Source: Aplectana chamaeleonis
Lineage: Eukaryota; Nematoda; Chromadorea; Rhabditida; Cosmocercidae
Direction: 5' to 3'
Length of the DNA stretch: 64,000 nucleotides
NCBI GenBank assembly: GCA_029168955.1
Contig: JAPDOI010000372.1
Coordinates: forward strand, 62,001-126,000
Shown here: piece by piece, positions 1-11,484 of the stretch
Position numbering within the stretch: position 1 is the stretch's first letter
Layout of the letters: each line of letters opens with the position of its first letter
Notes under the pieces: generated by a model
What the model saw: only the letters and a program-made list of their open reading frames with translations
What the model was told of the DNA's origin: nothing
Databases searched by the model: none
Program-made: the position numbers and the translations under genes

Positions 1-340
1 AGAAGAGTAGACGCGATCAATTGTGTAGCTATTGGTGAAGTTAAACGCTCAGTTTTACGATGCTTTGGACACGTTCCTGCCGATTCGAGTTTTTGCCATC
101 TTTGTTCATCGAGAAGGTCCAGATCTTCTGCGAATTCGGCATCTTACTTTGTTGATTCTATTCTTTGGAACGTTTACGGTTGCCGATCGACCGCTATGGG
201 GAAAAATCCGTTGTCCCTCCCGTGCTCTTCCGAATTGCCAGGCAGCATCGTTGACAGTCCTCGCTTTTTGGAACAACGGGTGCTCCCCGTAAATATGTCT
301 TGTCATCTTCCTCTGATGAGAACTCGCCGCGAACGAGCCT
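1..340. other. No recognisable gene
   Basis: The stretch holds only short open frames on both strands with no domain motif, splice logic or repeat I can recognise. A real exon entering from the left edge of the window cannot be excluded. Confidence 0.4.
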
Positions 341-344
341 GGTG

Positions 345-568
345 ATGATCTACCGCAAACCTCATGCCTGCCGCGAATCTGCCAAAAAACCTACCGCGAA
401 CCTCGAACCTGCCGCGAACACCTCGGCACCGCGATGTTCTTTTAGCATTAACTCTGGAGCTGGTGCCAGCCTGCCGCGTGTCTGCTGCCGCGCCAACCTA
501 CCGCGATGTTGCTCTCTGCCGCGAACCTGCCCCGCAAACCTGCCGCGTATCTGCCGCTGACCCCATCT
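345..568. repeat. Degenerate CCGCGAACCTG-type tandem repeat
   Basis: The motif CTGCCGCGAACC and variants (CCGCGTGTCTGC, CCGCGATGTTG, CCGCGTATCTG) recurs roughly every 10 to 25 bp across this stretch. It looks like a decayed minisatellite. The short ORFs across it are by-products of the repeat. Confidence 0.55.
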
Positions 569-569
569 G

Positions 570-1430
570 AGCTGGGTTATTATTCAAAGAGATCTTAATG
601 AGGCCAAATTGTCAATAGTGGCTTTACATGTTTCGTGAAATCCTGATAACGTGATGATAACCGCTTCACTTGCCACCAGTTGAAATCCTACAATATATGC
701 CTCACTTCACCATTTTTTCCTGCAAGAGGTGCTTGTTTTCTCCTTTATCTTCCCTCTGTTTCGGTTGTATGCTAGTTTTCTCACTTCAACGTCTCGACAA
801 GCGGGTAAATCTACGCCCGACATCTGGCGTCAATTGTGGTGTTTTGCTTGCGCCACTGCAGACGACACATCATAAATGAGGGCGACCTTCAAAATTGCGC
901 TTTGTCGCATTGGGCCATTGTTATACCTCCAGTCTGCGACCGCGACAGTCTCGCTCATCTACGAATCGTGTCGGGACCCACACTTTCACCATGAAATGAG
1001 CTGTCGCAGGAACACTTTGCATGCGCCGGTCGCGTCGCAGGATTGATGTATGGCACCGCACAACTGGCCTTCAGAGACTGCGACGTCGCTCAGGTCTGCG
1101 ACCGCGGCAGGGCTGTGGCAAAGTACAACAATGGTCTTGTTATGGTGAAATCTATCGGAAAGCTATTTTTTACGTTGACGTATGCTCCTTAGCAAGGTGT
1201 AACAAAAATATGAAATCAGAAATTATAAGGGTGAAATATGTGAGGATACAAATGTTGTGGGAAGATGATGTTCTGCTGATGATGATGATGAATGATGATG
1301 AAAAATTCTGCTTTCATAGTTTTTGCCCCTTCTAAAGAACATACCTCAACATACCAGGTTGTTCAATGAGTTTTGTCGTTATAAAGAGGAAGAGCTACTA
1401 GCCCAGATTTTTTTTTTGTTTTGTTGGTAC
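570..1430. other. Non-coding stretch, no gene seen
   Basis: No coding exon is recognisable. Around 930-1115 there are loosely repeated GTCTGCGACCGCG-like words, possibly an old repeat. A short ATGATG-rich run lies near 1275-1300. Nothing else is supported. Confidence 0.4.
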
Positions 1431-1431
1431 A

Positions 1432-4207
1432 CTCTTCATATGAAAGTACAATACCGGCCATAACTTCTGTCCCAAAGCGCGTCGGCGACGCGAAATCGCG
1501 TCGAAAACGCCGTTTTCCGTTCGGAGTGGACTTTTCGAGAACCACAAACCATTCGATTCCTCTCGATGAGGAGATTGCGACTGTATGTTCGAACTTGAGA
1601 AAAACTCAAGTCTTCAATAGTTATGGCCTATTTTCCCTAAAAGAAGTCAAAATCCTTGGAAGTGGTTATTTTACGAATCTGGAAGCACCGTTCGCTTCCT
1701 CTCGTCGTCCTGATTCCAAAAATATTATTATGTTTAGAAAAATGTTACATCTTGACATAGTTATGGCATATTTCGCCCGCAAAGAGTAAGAATATCTATC
1801 AACGGCGAAACTTGAACGTGAGCATCACCAGTATATTTGTATCGTAATTCTGACTACTAAGCTGTCTCTGTACCTTTAAAAGTTCGAGATTTGACTCTTA
1901 ATCACATTTATGAACTCGGTTTTGGCGATGGTCTCCCTTCAATTTCTCAGTTCTGCGCGCTCTCCACGCTATTGCTCTTCTCTCTCTGACGCACTCCTCG
2001 CTGCCTGCACTGCTTCACTCGAAGACAGTCCCCCAAAACCGAATAGAATTCGAGGAACGGAGACGGACTGGAGAGCCAGTGTTATGAAAGCCCCGGTATC
2101 TGAAAGGTCAAAGGTCAAAATGGGAGAGGAAGTAAACATCATGGGTGTTCTCTGAGATATTGCCTAGTGAGACCGGACGCTGGTCGGCGACAGTTATCTG
2201 AAGGAGTGGTCCGTATTGAATCAGCATCAAGAGAATCCGGAACAGGCGTTAGCGTTATGGGTGGTTTGTCCCTGGTTTGCCTGGTTTACTAAATCCTATT
2301 CCTCGCTCTACGGTGAGTATTCAGTGGCTATAGACCACCCATCGGTGCGCGCGGCCGCGCGCTGCGCAACATTTATTCGTTTCCCAGGAGAAGTGTGTGA
2401 CTCATCATTGAGCAATCTTCCGAGAATGCATGCAAGGAAAGTATCGAATCCACGTTTCATAAGAAAAAAATGCATTCTCACCCAGTTGAGAAAAATCCTC
2501 CGTATTAGATCAATTTAAAAAGAAATATCCAACAGTGCCATTCTGAAAATTCTCTGTTGTCGGTCAGTGATTCCGCGGCTATAGACCACCCAGCCAGCGC
2601 GCGCAGCATTTATTCGTCTCCCGGAGAAGGGTGTGACTCATATTTCTGCACTTTTCGGCCATCATTCAGTACCAGTAAAGTGTTGAATCCACGTTTTATC
2701 AGCAAAAATCACAATTGTACCAAGGTAGAAAAAATACTTCAACAGACATAACAAAATCTGCTAAGGTTTGTGAGAAAACTAAAAGAAATGATTTTCGAAG
2801 ATCACACGGACGAGCTGGGAAAAGCGCTGGATGACCGCGTGAAGTCCCGCCGGATAAGAATGCAATTCATGCGGTGAGATTGAAAATTTTATATGGATTT
2901 GCTTGCATTCCCGGAAGATTTCTCGATGATTATTCACACACTTCGCGTGGGAAACGAATAAATGCGCTGGCTGGGTGGTCTATAGCCGCGGAATCACTGA
3001 CCGACAACAGAGAATTTTCAGAATGGCACTGTTGGATATTTCTTTTTAAATTGAGCTATTACGGAGGATTTTTCTCAACTAGGTGAGAATCCATTTTTCT
3101 CAACTAGGAGAAAATTCATTTCTCTCATTGAACGAGGATGCGATGCTTTTCTTTTATGACATGATTTTACATCCGCATTCCCGGAAGAGTGCTCAATGAT
3201 AAGTGGGAAACGAATCAATGCTGTGCGCGCCGCGACCGCGCCTTGGCTGGAGTGGTCTATAACCGCACAAGATCGCTCACCTTAGTGTGAGAATAGGATT
3301 TTAGTAAACCAGGTAAACCAGGGATTAAACCACCCATAACGCTAAGCCGCTCCTGTTCCGATTCTCTCTTGATGCTGATTCAATACGGACCACCTCTTCC
3401 AGATAACTGCTTTCTTTTTCTGGAGTCTCGACCAGTGTTCCGTCTCGCTATAACAATATCTCAGAGAACACACCCATGATGTTTACTCCTCTCCCATTTC
3501 GACCTTTGGCCTTTCAGATACCGGGCTTTCATAACACTGACTCTCAGTCCGTCTCCGTTCCTCGAATTCTATTGTGGTTTTGGGAGACTGTCTTCGAGCG
3601 AGGCAGTACAGGCATCGAGGAGTGCATCAGAGCAGCCAGCGTGAGCGCGGACAACCGAGAGAATTGGAAGGAGTACCATCGCCAGAAACGGAATTCATAT
3701 AGAACAAGAACAGATGTTAAAGAGTCCAAATCTCAAACTTTTCCAGGTACAGAGACAGCTTTGAAGTCAGAATTACGATACGAATATACTGGGGGATGCT
3801 CACGTTCAAGTTTCGCCGTTGATAGAGCATTCTTACTCTTTAATTGAGCAAAATATGCCATAACTTATGTCAAGATGTAACAATTTTCCTGACTTGAAAA
3901 AGATTTTGGAATCAGGACGACGAGAGGAAGCGATTACGATGTTTTCAGAATCAGTAACCCCTCTACAAGATTTTGAGCTCTTCTTAGGAAAATATAGGCC
4001 ATAACTTTATGAAGACTGTAGTTTTTCTCAAGTCTGAACATATAATCGCAATCTCCTGGCGCTTAGAGAGGAATCAGATGGTTTTTTCAGGAGTTCTCAA
4101 AAATGTCCACTTCAAACGAAAACGGCGTTTTACGACGAGATTCCGCCTTGCCGACGCGCTTTGGGACAGAAGAATGCTTCGTGGCCGGTAGGTTGTATGT
4201 GAAGTTT
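1432..4207. mobile_element. Giant foldback element, about 1.3-kb inverted arms
   Basis: The two halves are reverse complements over almost their full length. The left outer end near 1455-1485 (CCGGCC then TTCTGTCCCAAAGCGCG) matches the complement of 4160-4195. The inner left arm near 2505-2590 (CAGTGCCATTCTGAAAATTC) matches the complement of 2990-3085. The arms meet at a spacer near 2755-2870. Each arm also contains two diverged copies of a module of about 80 bp (GGCTATAGACCACCCA followed by CATTTATTCGTTTCCC), so that module occurs four times in the element. No transposase is encoded; the short ORFs of both arms are the same sequence read on opposite strands. Termini are approximate and no clear target duplication could be fixed. 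Confidence 0.85.
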
Positions 4208-4408
4208 CATTTCCATCTGTCAATTCACATTCTTAGATTTACGAGCCATTTAAAGTGTCGCTTAAATGTCAGAGCAATGGAAAAAACAGCAGATATTGTG
4301 CAGTGATAAAATTCTTATTTTGGAAGGTGTACCACCAAAAAGAAATTCACGAACAGGTATGTTAAAAAGTGTATAATGATTGTTCGCCTACAATTAGAAC
4401 AGTAGAAA

Positions 4409-4775
4409 AGATGGGTTGCTGAATTTAAACGTGGTCGTACAAGCCTTAAAGACGATCCACGTGAAGGAGCGTCAAAAAGCGCATCAACACCAAGCATGGC
4501 CAAAATACAGGATATGGTTTTGGAAGATTGTCGATTGACTGAGAGAGAGATTCAGTAGAGGCTCTACACATCTCATTAAAGGCAGTGTGAGCCATATTTC
4601 AAGCGAAATTTTGGGTTTTAGAAAGCTGTGTGCACAATGGGTGCCGCATTCGCTAACAATAGAACAAAAACACATTCGAAAGCGACTTTCTCCAGCAACA
4701 TTTGGAGCGTTTTGAAAAGAGGAGTTAAGTGGATCTTGTGCGTCGATTCATCACTATAGATGAGACTTGGATTTC
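4409..4775 (+). pseudogene. Degenerate mariner transposase fragment
   Basis: Translation from 4409 gives RWVAEFKRGRTSLKDDP, followed by a segment containing IQDMVLEDCRLTEREI. These match the N-terminal helix-turn-helix region and linker of mariner transposases (Tc1/mariner superfamily, DDE/D catalytic type). After stops and frame changes a second recognisable piece reads GFRKLCAQWVPHSLT and then KHIRKR. A DETWI box near 4759-4773 carries the first catalytic Asp. The reading frame is broken by in-frame stops (one just after EREIQ) and at least one frameshift, and everything after the first catalytic box is missing, so it cannot be active. No terminal inverted repeats were identified. The family call is secure; the subfamily is not. 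Confidence 0.9.
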
Positions 4776-4779
4776 TTTT

Positions 4780-5828
4780 TGGCTTTATTAAGTGTGTAAT
4801 GTTGAGGAGATTACACTGGTCAGATAATAAAGTGTATTTTGAACCACAATGTTTTTTCTTGTTGAACGACAAAACTTATTGAACAACCTTGTAGAACATA
4901 ATTTTCCGATAGATTTTACCACAGCAATGCGGCGAAGCGCAATTTTTACTTCCATTGGGTCACCAACGCACAAAATTGTTCCGGTAGTGTACCATGAACG
5001 CGCACGTTGAACAACTGATCGAACCCGCGCGGCCTACGATACGCCTTTGTGCTGGTTGGACAGACGATTAGTCGAACCAAGTTCACGAAGGCGCCCATAT
5101 CATTGATTTATCTGCAGGCCGGATTGCCTCCTTCATGTGAGGTGAGGGATAAACGATGGAGGGCCTCCATCCCCTTCCCCAAATTTTCGCAGCGGCAAGC
5201 CTGCCAGCGGGGAAGCATGAAAGTCATGCTTCAAGTATAGCAATATTCACTCGGCTCCTTGAACCTGCCGAGTCGGCGCCTGATAGGTAGCTACAACTCG
5301 GCAGGTTTGCGGGAGATTCGCGGCGAGTTTTCTCAGAGTCATTGCGGCTTTGTGTAATTCTACAACGGTGACACGCTATCTTTTACGGTCCGTTACACAA
5401 ACCCAAAGTTGATAAACATGAATCTCATGATAAGTGAGTAATATTCATAACATGTGTGAAACAGCGATTTCATTAGAACAAACGAAAATATGAAATGAGA
5501 GCAATTAAGCACCGCTCAAAAATGCGAGAACATTTCAGCCACCCTGCACCTCGCTAAACACCTTGAGATTTTTCCATTGTGAATTGTCCGGGTGAATACA
5601 GCCGTCCGATTTGTGACTCACCATACTTTCTTTCATATACTATTGATGTTCTTCGTTAATCACCCACTTAAAGTAACAGCACCTCTGAAATAGGCGTATC
5701 GGATGCTGAACCGAGGCTTTGTACAATCAGGAGAGTCTGTTTTCTCTTACGACGAAAATGTAGGGTCGGTAAGTATAACTCGGGAAATATTCGGGTTTCT
5801 CGCGACGACAGCTACAATTCACTTGTTT
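4780..5828. other. No gene; contains a 5.26-kb hairpin
   Basis: No coding feature is supported. The only clear structure is an 11-bp perfect inverted repeat, AACCTGCCGAG at 5262-5272 and CTCGGCAGGTT at 5297-5307, separated by a 24-base loop. A C-rich stretch at 5150-5220 has no recognisable identity. Confidence 0.5.
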
Positions 5829-5859
5829 TCAAGTTAGCTTTAAAGCAGTGGTTCCAGAT

Positions 5860-6830
5860 CCGCTATTTGTCCACTCTGTGGTTTCACCTCTTTTTGACAA
5901 AAAGTCAGAGTTAGTTTCCTCCATAGGTTGGACGGTGGATTCCAGCCAGGTACGACGACCAAAGCTGAATGTGGCTTCACGATTGTGTTGGTTACCGAAC
6001 TGCTCGACGCTTTCCAATCGCCCAAATGTCTTTCGAGATGGGGAGTACCAGCGAGACATCACTCGACGAATTTCTAGCGAGATGGTGTCAACCCCGATGA
6101 CTCACTACAATATGTCGCTCAGTTTCACAGCAGATACTAATTTCCATTCCATCTACAACTACGGTAGCATTTGAAGCTTCGGGTTGGAGCAATCACTTCG
6201 TTCAGAACATCTTTACAAGGTTGCCAGACTCGAGCTCAGCGCGATCAAGCATGACCCTAATCGTTCACCACCATTCAAGCAGCCAGTGGAAGATGACTCC
6301 TCAGTGGGATCTCTCAATGACATCTCGCGCTTTTGGATCATTGGAAATGAATCTGTTGTCGCCGACGAGAAGACGACACTTAACGCAGTCTGGCAAGCGG
6401 CTATTTTATGCGTAAAACACTCACGCTCCCCTACCCACTTCTTGAAGCTTGATTGTGCGAGTTCGAGTCAGGCAATCTCGCGAAGATGTTCCGAGTGGTG
6501 AGTTTGCTTCATTTCTGAGCTCACAATGTTTGCTATAATTATGGACGGAGTGGAGAATGGTGTCACCGCAGAAACCGTGCGACTATTTGTAGAGAGTAGT
6601 CAGACAGACATCATGTCGCTGGAGACTCGTCAGAAGTAATGTCTCATTAGTTATTGTTCTCAATTTTCACAGAACCTAAAGAGTGACCGTAGGCATTCAG
6701 TGGTTCAGTACCTAGCACGCAAACGCGAAGCTTTGCATTCAGCTAGTCGCCTGGCCGGCCGAAATTCGATTGAAATTCAAGTCTGCATTATGGAGGAAAC
6801 TAACCTGGGTTTCTCCGTCAGAGAAGAATG
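5860..6830. repeat. Two diverged inverted copies of one sequence
   Basis: The minus strand near 5900-6030 and the plus strand near 6700-6800 share the 16-mer TATGGAGGAAACTAAC and, upstream of it, a weaker match built around CATTCAGCT and CCTGGC-GG. This indicates two old copies in opposite orientation. Plus-strand frames between them (a frame of about 100 residues ending at 6501 next to a GTGAGT donor-like site, then short open frames at 6540-6640 and 6675-6852) could be decayed exons, but I do not recognise a protein. Confidence 0.4.
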
Positions 6831-6849
6831 CCGGAGTTCTTTCGGAAGG

Positions 6850-7405
6850 TAGAATGACATCACTGTGATCCGCTTTCATAGAAATACACATGACGGTGAT
6901 ATATTCTCTTGTCGTCGCGAGACATTTCCATGTTTCTCAAGTGTTGTTATAATGTCGGTCCAAATACATAGGGTTGTCCGCCCACGCAGTCGTGTGCGTG
7001 TCCAGCAGCCCTCGCGGGAACTATTGTAAAATTGAATAGCAGGAATACCCAGGAGACGAATAGGGAATGGTATCCTAGTCAGCTGTCTGCAGCCGTGGAA
7101 GAATTCGCCCCAAAAAGTGCCTTTGAGAAGTTCACTCGGCACGAACGCCGACTGCGTGGGTGGACAGTCTCATGGGGACAGACTTGCCCTACTCAGAAAA
7201 TTTCTGAAATATTGCGAACACCATTTTCAACAACTCACCGAAGTTTTCGTAAAATGTGTTGGAAATCGTGATCACCCAACTTGCGCAGCGTGTTCGCAAC
7301 ATTTTCGGATTTACTAAGAACGTATTTTCGTTTACTTGATTTCGACTTTGAGAACAACTTTCTGCTTGTCGCCGTAACGAACCACGTTCATACAAGTATA
7401 GTTCA
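6850..7405. other. No recognisable feature
   Basis: Only short overlapping frames on both strands, without motifs or repeats that I can identify. Confidence 0.4.
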
Positions 7406-7407
7406 TA

Positions 7408-7492
7408 AACTTGTCAACAACACTTTCCGATCCACCCAGAGAAGACTACTATATCGCTGCATTGCTCTGGCATTGGGGGGCTCCTAGCCCAC
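7408..7492 (+). repeat. Dispersed repeat, inverted copy at 10.6 kb
   Basis: The words CCACCCAGAGAAGACTACTA, then CGCTGCATTG and CTCTGGC, match the complement of 10575-10665. The second copy has about 35 extra bases forming a small hairpin (CCTAGCA and TGCTAGG). The copies are 3 kb apart and may be ends of a dispersed element. Confidence 0.6.
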
Positions 7493-7499
7493 GACTGTG

Positions 7500-7866
7500 G
7501 GGACTGGGGCGAGAATACCGCGAACTGGCGCACGCGACTTTGCCGTGGTATTCTCCGGCTAATTCGTGGGCCACTAGCGAAAGGCTTTTTCCAACTTTAT
7601 AGTAGCCCACAGCGAGTATACGGCTGTCATTAGTCGATGATTTGGTGTCGCTCCAAGCCCACGACATGGCCGTTTTCAAGAAGAGTTGCACGTACGCCGA
7701 CGTTGATTGTGTTGAGACAAATAGAAACGTGTTCAAACAAATCGCCACCTCATGGTTCGACTTCATTTTTCAACATTGTCATTTGTTTCATCCACACCTC
7801 ATCTCCAACCCCCTTTATTTTCTCTCGGCTTGGAATGTCCTTCTTAATATTTTCTTATTTTCTTCG
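7500..7866. other. No recognisable feature
   Basis: Open frames here are short and run into the GT-rich tract that follows. No motif is recognisable. Confidence 0.35.
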
Positions 7867-7867
7867 C

Positions 7868-8016
7868 TGTGTGTGTATGCGTGTATGTTTTGTATATGTG
7901 TATGTGTGTGTATGTGTGTGTGTGTGTCTATGTGTGCGTGTATGTGTGCATGTATGTGTATGTGTGTGTTTGTCTATGCGTATGTCTGTGTGCACATGTG
8001 TGTATGTGTGTGTATT
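7868..8016 (+). repeat. GT-rich (TGTGTATG) microsatellite
   Basis: An almost pure run of TG, TATG and TGCG units about 150 bp long. The three long plus-strand ORFs that cross it encode Val/Cys/Tyr-rich low-complexity peptides and are artefacts. Confidence 0.9.
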
Positions 8017-8019
8017 ATG

Positions 8020-8535
8020 TCAACGAATATTTGGAAAACGAATATTCGGCCAGGAATAAGAGCCCCCGTCAGACTTCGAAATCGAAAAACCTGCTGGAGT
8101 CCGACTGAGTCCGGTTGCCCCCAGCGCCAACCAGTACCTCTGCAGGAAACACGCAATTGATAGTGACGATTATCACCTCAGCTGTGCAGATCGGAACGTG
8201 TTTGGTGGCTGATTTTCTTGTTTTCCAACATGTCTTTGTCTTCAACTCGTAAACGATTTTTTAGAGAATCATCATTGGACAGGTGGGGTGTGAGGATGAT
8301 TTCGGTTGGGAACACAGCAGGACTCCGAAGTGGGACTCAGTCGGTGCGTTGGCCCCCTTCCCTTATACGCATGAGAACCATCCCAGTGATATCGACCGGG
8401 GGGATTGCGGTGGGCAAATCAGACGGGTCGCAGTCGGACTTTCAGGTGGGTTGATTTTTTTTTGCGCCCGTCTCCCACGAATTCGGTGCGTATCGACCCG
8501 GTGGGATCTCAGTGAGATCCACCGACTATAACGCG
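8020..8535. other. GC-variable unique sequence, no gene seen
   Basis: Contains loosely repeated segments such as GGACTCAGTCGG, GTCGCAGTCGGAC and GAGTCCGACTGAG, suggesting an old repeat, but no gene or clear element boundary. Confidence 0.35.
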
Positions 8536-8539
8536 GGGG

Positions 8540-8735
8540 CCTAAAGGAATAATCCGGCCGGAATAATAAAGGGAATTCGGCCGAATAAAGGAATAAAGAA
8601 AAAATTCGATTATTCGAAAAATCAATTTTTTGATTAATTCGTTTATTCGAATATTCGAAAGTCAATTTTCGAATAATTCAGTTTACTCGAAAGGCCCAAT
8701 ATTTCGAATATTCGGCCGAATAAACGAAAAATGTC
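8540..8735. repeat. TTCGAATATTCG-rich repeat, copy 1
   Basis: Dense variants of TATTCGAATATTCG and GGCCGAATAAA. The same low-complexity style recurs at 26.0-26.2, 26.75-26.9, 61.35-61.7 and 62.65-62.9 kb, where it lies inside or around mobile elements. Confidence 0.75.
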
Positions 8736-8739
8736 ACAA

Positions 8740-9668
8740 AAATGGAAGCAGAGTCTCCGGCACCAAATTCATTTTGCAGTCCAGAAAGTGAAATGTCTCC
8801 AATCAAGCTGGTAGAAAGTTCGAATATGGGCGGTCTCCGAGGTCATCACACCTTCTGAAGATGCGAAACACCTTTGCATGCACAAGTGCTGCCAAGCTAC
8901 AGAAACGAGATAGAACTTGTGATTGTCCTGTTGGTTGGTATTCGTGATGAGCGGAATTGAATTACGAAACATAGGTAATCGGGTTTCGACATGGAAATCC
9001 CTTCCTGGGTTTGAATATCAAATAAGAAACATCTAAAAATACGGGTGGATGATGTACCGGTAGACTCTCCTTTCACTCCCAGTCCGGCAGTGGGAGCAGG
9101 CAAAGAGCTGGTCCTCAATCAGAATAACAATTGTTGTAAGTATGTCGTTTTTCTTTTCAAAGTTCAGTTATAAAACTTGTCGATCCTCGATTCTGGATGG
9201 TGATATTATTGATTAGGGTTTCTGAACTGAGTTTTCATCTGTCATACTGAAGATCTTCGAATAATAACTTCAAGAGTTCATTGTACTTTTTTGTAAACGT
9301 AAAAAGCGCGCATTGTTGCGCGTGTCCAATGGTTTAACGGTCATAAGGCGATATAATCCAATGAGAGCAGCGGTCTAGGCTCAGACAAACGGCAGGATAA
9401 TACTAGGTGTGCAATCGCTTGAGTCAGTGGCCGTATCCATGAAACTATAGGCAATAACGATTTTAGTGTGCTAGAGGAGAGTAGGTACAGTAATCTTTGC
9501 CGTAAAATTAAATACTCAGCCGCTGTGGTTTGCAGACCAAACAACTTTGGCGGGAACGATAATTTTCTTCTTTATATTGCTCCATGTGTTTTTGATGATT
9601 ATGGCTGGACGGACCGCTGCACTCCAATAAAATGGGGTACTACAGTGTTCGAAACTTAATTTGGGAAT
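8740..9668. other. No recognisable feature
   Basis: I see no exon, RNA gene or repeat boundary in this stretch. Confidence 0.4.
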
Positions 9669-9671
9669 TGG

Positions 9672-9833
9672 TGCTATCGCTATAGGGCACATGGCTGTTG
9701 CTTTTGGCCGCGCCCATTTTTCCGCGCCGCAACGGCTGTACTGATTTCGGAAGGGGAGGAAAACATGGGTTGGTGTTGTAAATCCGTTTCCGAAAAAACG
9801 GAAAAATGGGCGTGGCCATGTGCGATAGCCAGC
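9672..9833. repeat. Short palindromic element
   Basis: GCACATGGC and then GGCCGCGCCCATTTTTCCG on the left are mirrored by CGGAAAAATGGGCGTGGCC and GCCATGTGC on the right, with an interior of about 70 bases. This is MITE-like. No target duplication could be assigned. Confidence 0.7.
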
Positions 9834-9839
9834 TGCCCC

Positions 9840-10225
9840 CTTCCTCTGCTGCGATAACACCCGACCTGTTTGTGAACCTCTTCAAAAGCATAAGGGATGA
9901 TGAGGTTTCAGAATTGAGTCCATTCAGTTGTTTTGCCCGCAACCAACACTCCCGATGCATTTATTTTCACGGCAACGATTACGGTACCTATTCTCCGCTA
10001 GCACACTGAAAACGTTCTTTTGAACTATAAACGTTCTCGTAAACTATGGGAACCTCCTGGGATGGTTTATAGAACCAGCCGATGTATGCGGCGTGCGAAC
10101 TTTGGACCTTCCCGGAAGGCTCCATAGTTTCATGAATATGGCCACAGAGTAAATTTCATGGTGAACAGCGTTCGAACCTGGTGAACAGCAGTAGAGCCCT
10201 GGGTGGTCAGCTGTGCAATCTCAGG
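9840..10225. other. No recognisable feature
   Basis: Only short open frames. Two related phrases about GGTGAACAGC recur at 10160-10190. No gene is supported. Confidence 0.35.
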
Positions 10226-10229
10226 TCAA

Positions 10230-10500
10230 TAGTTGGTGTATACCGCTAAGACTATACCTCAATATCGCTACAGCAACACGTATATGACACGACAATAGTG
10301 CGCCAGTGACGCGAGTATAACACGTCAATACCACTGCAGTAGCGCGATAGTAGCACGTCAACAAAATGGTAATAGCAGGACAAAACCGCGCCGGCACCGC
10401 GAAAATGGCAGGACAACACAGCGCCCACACCGCGACGAGAACCCCGTCGATACCGCGGCAAGGGCGCGCATATTTCGCGGCAGTGACACGCCAGTACTGC
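10230..10500. repeat. Degenerate CACCGCG/GCACG minisatellite
   Basis: Phrases such as CACCGCGACGAG, CACCGCGAAAATGGCAGGAC, GCGATAGTAGCACGTC and ATGACACGACAATAG repeat at roughly 20- and 40-bp spacing. This is consistent with a strongly diverged minisatellite. Confidence 0.5.
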
Positions 10501-10564
10501 GACTATCACGATTTGGGGCTCGGAGCCCAGTTGTCCGAGCGCTCGGAGCGGGTTTCTTGTGGGG

Positions 10565-10668
10565 TAGGAGCTCCCCAGGGCCAGAGCGATTCCTAGCATT
10601 GAGAACTGCTAGGAATCAATGCAGCGACAGAGTAGTGTTCTCTGGGTGGATTGGAAAGTGACATTCGT
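10565..10668 (-). repeat. Second copy of the 7.4-kb dispersed repeat
   Basis: The complement carries CCACCCAGAGAACACTACTC, CGCTGCATTG and CTCTGGCCCTGGGGAGCTCC. It matches 7408-7492 in opposite orientation, with an internal hairpin TTCCTAGCA / TGCTAGGAA. Confidence 0.6.
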
Positions 10669-10824
10669 ACAATCCCAGAGAATTTTAGTGACACATTGGT
10701 AGAAACAAAGACACAGCCGCTTCGCTTTCAAAATAGCGAGACAATAACGGCGTCGAGGCTTTCTAGAGTGAGGATACAAGCCATATATGTGTTGTTGAGG
10801 TAAACTCATTACCTTTGCATTTTT

Positions 10825-11480
10825 ACAAGGGGAGTATACAAAGCGTAGGTCGGATCTGCGGAAATGATTTGTATTTTCAGTATCTCTTGAGCATCTATAG
10901 CAAAACTCGACGTTAGTCCGCTCGGAGCAGCTGGCTCCAAAAAGTTATGAGCGCCTTTAAAGTTTCGCGAAAAGGTAGGGGTACCCATCAGAAATTTGTT
11001 GGGGTGTTTTGAAAAACATTTCGAATTTTGCTTAAAAGTTGTATATAAGGGCATCTTGAGTCAAATCTGAGGCTCTGACCAAACTGCCGTATACCTTTCC
11101 TAATCTACCTTCATCTGAAGAAGATCGGCAAACGAACCTTAGATTCGTGTTAAGCATCAAATTCCCATCAGAAATGATTTTTGAGGCACATCTATCGAAG
11201 AAATCCGGTAATCTCGACAGTGACGTTCTGCCCTCAACATTTTCATCTGTTGGGATGCTTTGAGCGAATTGAGCCGAAAGCATTGGATAATCAACTAACA
11301 AGGAAGTATACAACGCGTAGGTCGGATCTGCCAAAACGACTAGTGTCGTTAGTATCTCTTGTGGCTCAGTAAAAAAACTGCGCAGTATACCGCCCCGGTC
11401 TGCAGGTTCCGAGAAGTTACAAGCCTAAAAAGGTCATTTTTTTGTGCTTTCTGCACCTTCCAAAAAGCGCGTTAGTCTTT
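10825..11480. repeat. Repeated AGTATACAACGCGTAGGTCGGA module, copy 1
   Basis: The words GTATACAAAGCGTAGGTCGG at about 10832 and GTATACAACGCGTAGGTCGG at about 11307 are direct repeats of a longer unit. Phrases such as GGGTACCCATCAGAAA, CAAACTGCCGTATACC and AACGAACCTTAGATTCGTGT are shared with 39.4-40.0 kb. Short ORFs here differ between copies and are not conserved. Confidence 0.6.
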
Positions 11481-11484
11481 GGAA

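Noticed and set aside
4576..4592. TTAAAGGCAGTG match to the TTAA MITE end
   Set aside because: It falls inside the mariner transposase where the codons for the S.GSVSHI region occur, so it is coding sequence and not a MITE terminus.
4409..4775. Assigning the mariner to a named hookworm element
   Set aside because: The fragment is too short and decayed to place in a specific named lineage from memory.
7637..8160. Three overlapping plus-strand ORFs of 79-172 residues
   Set aside because: They depend on the GT-rich microsatellite, and all three frames stay open because the repeat lacks stops.
9310..9400. Possible tRNA gene
   Set aside because: A partial A-box-like phrase exists, but there is no B-box, no anticodon arm and no closing acceptor stem.
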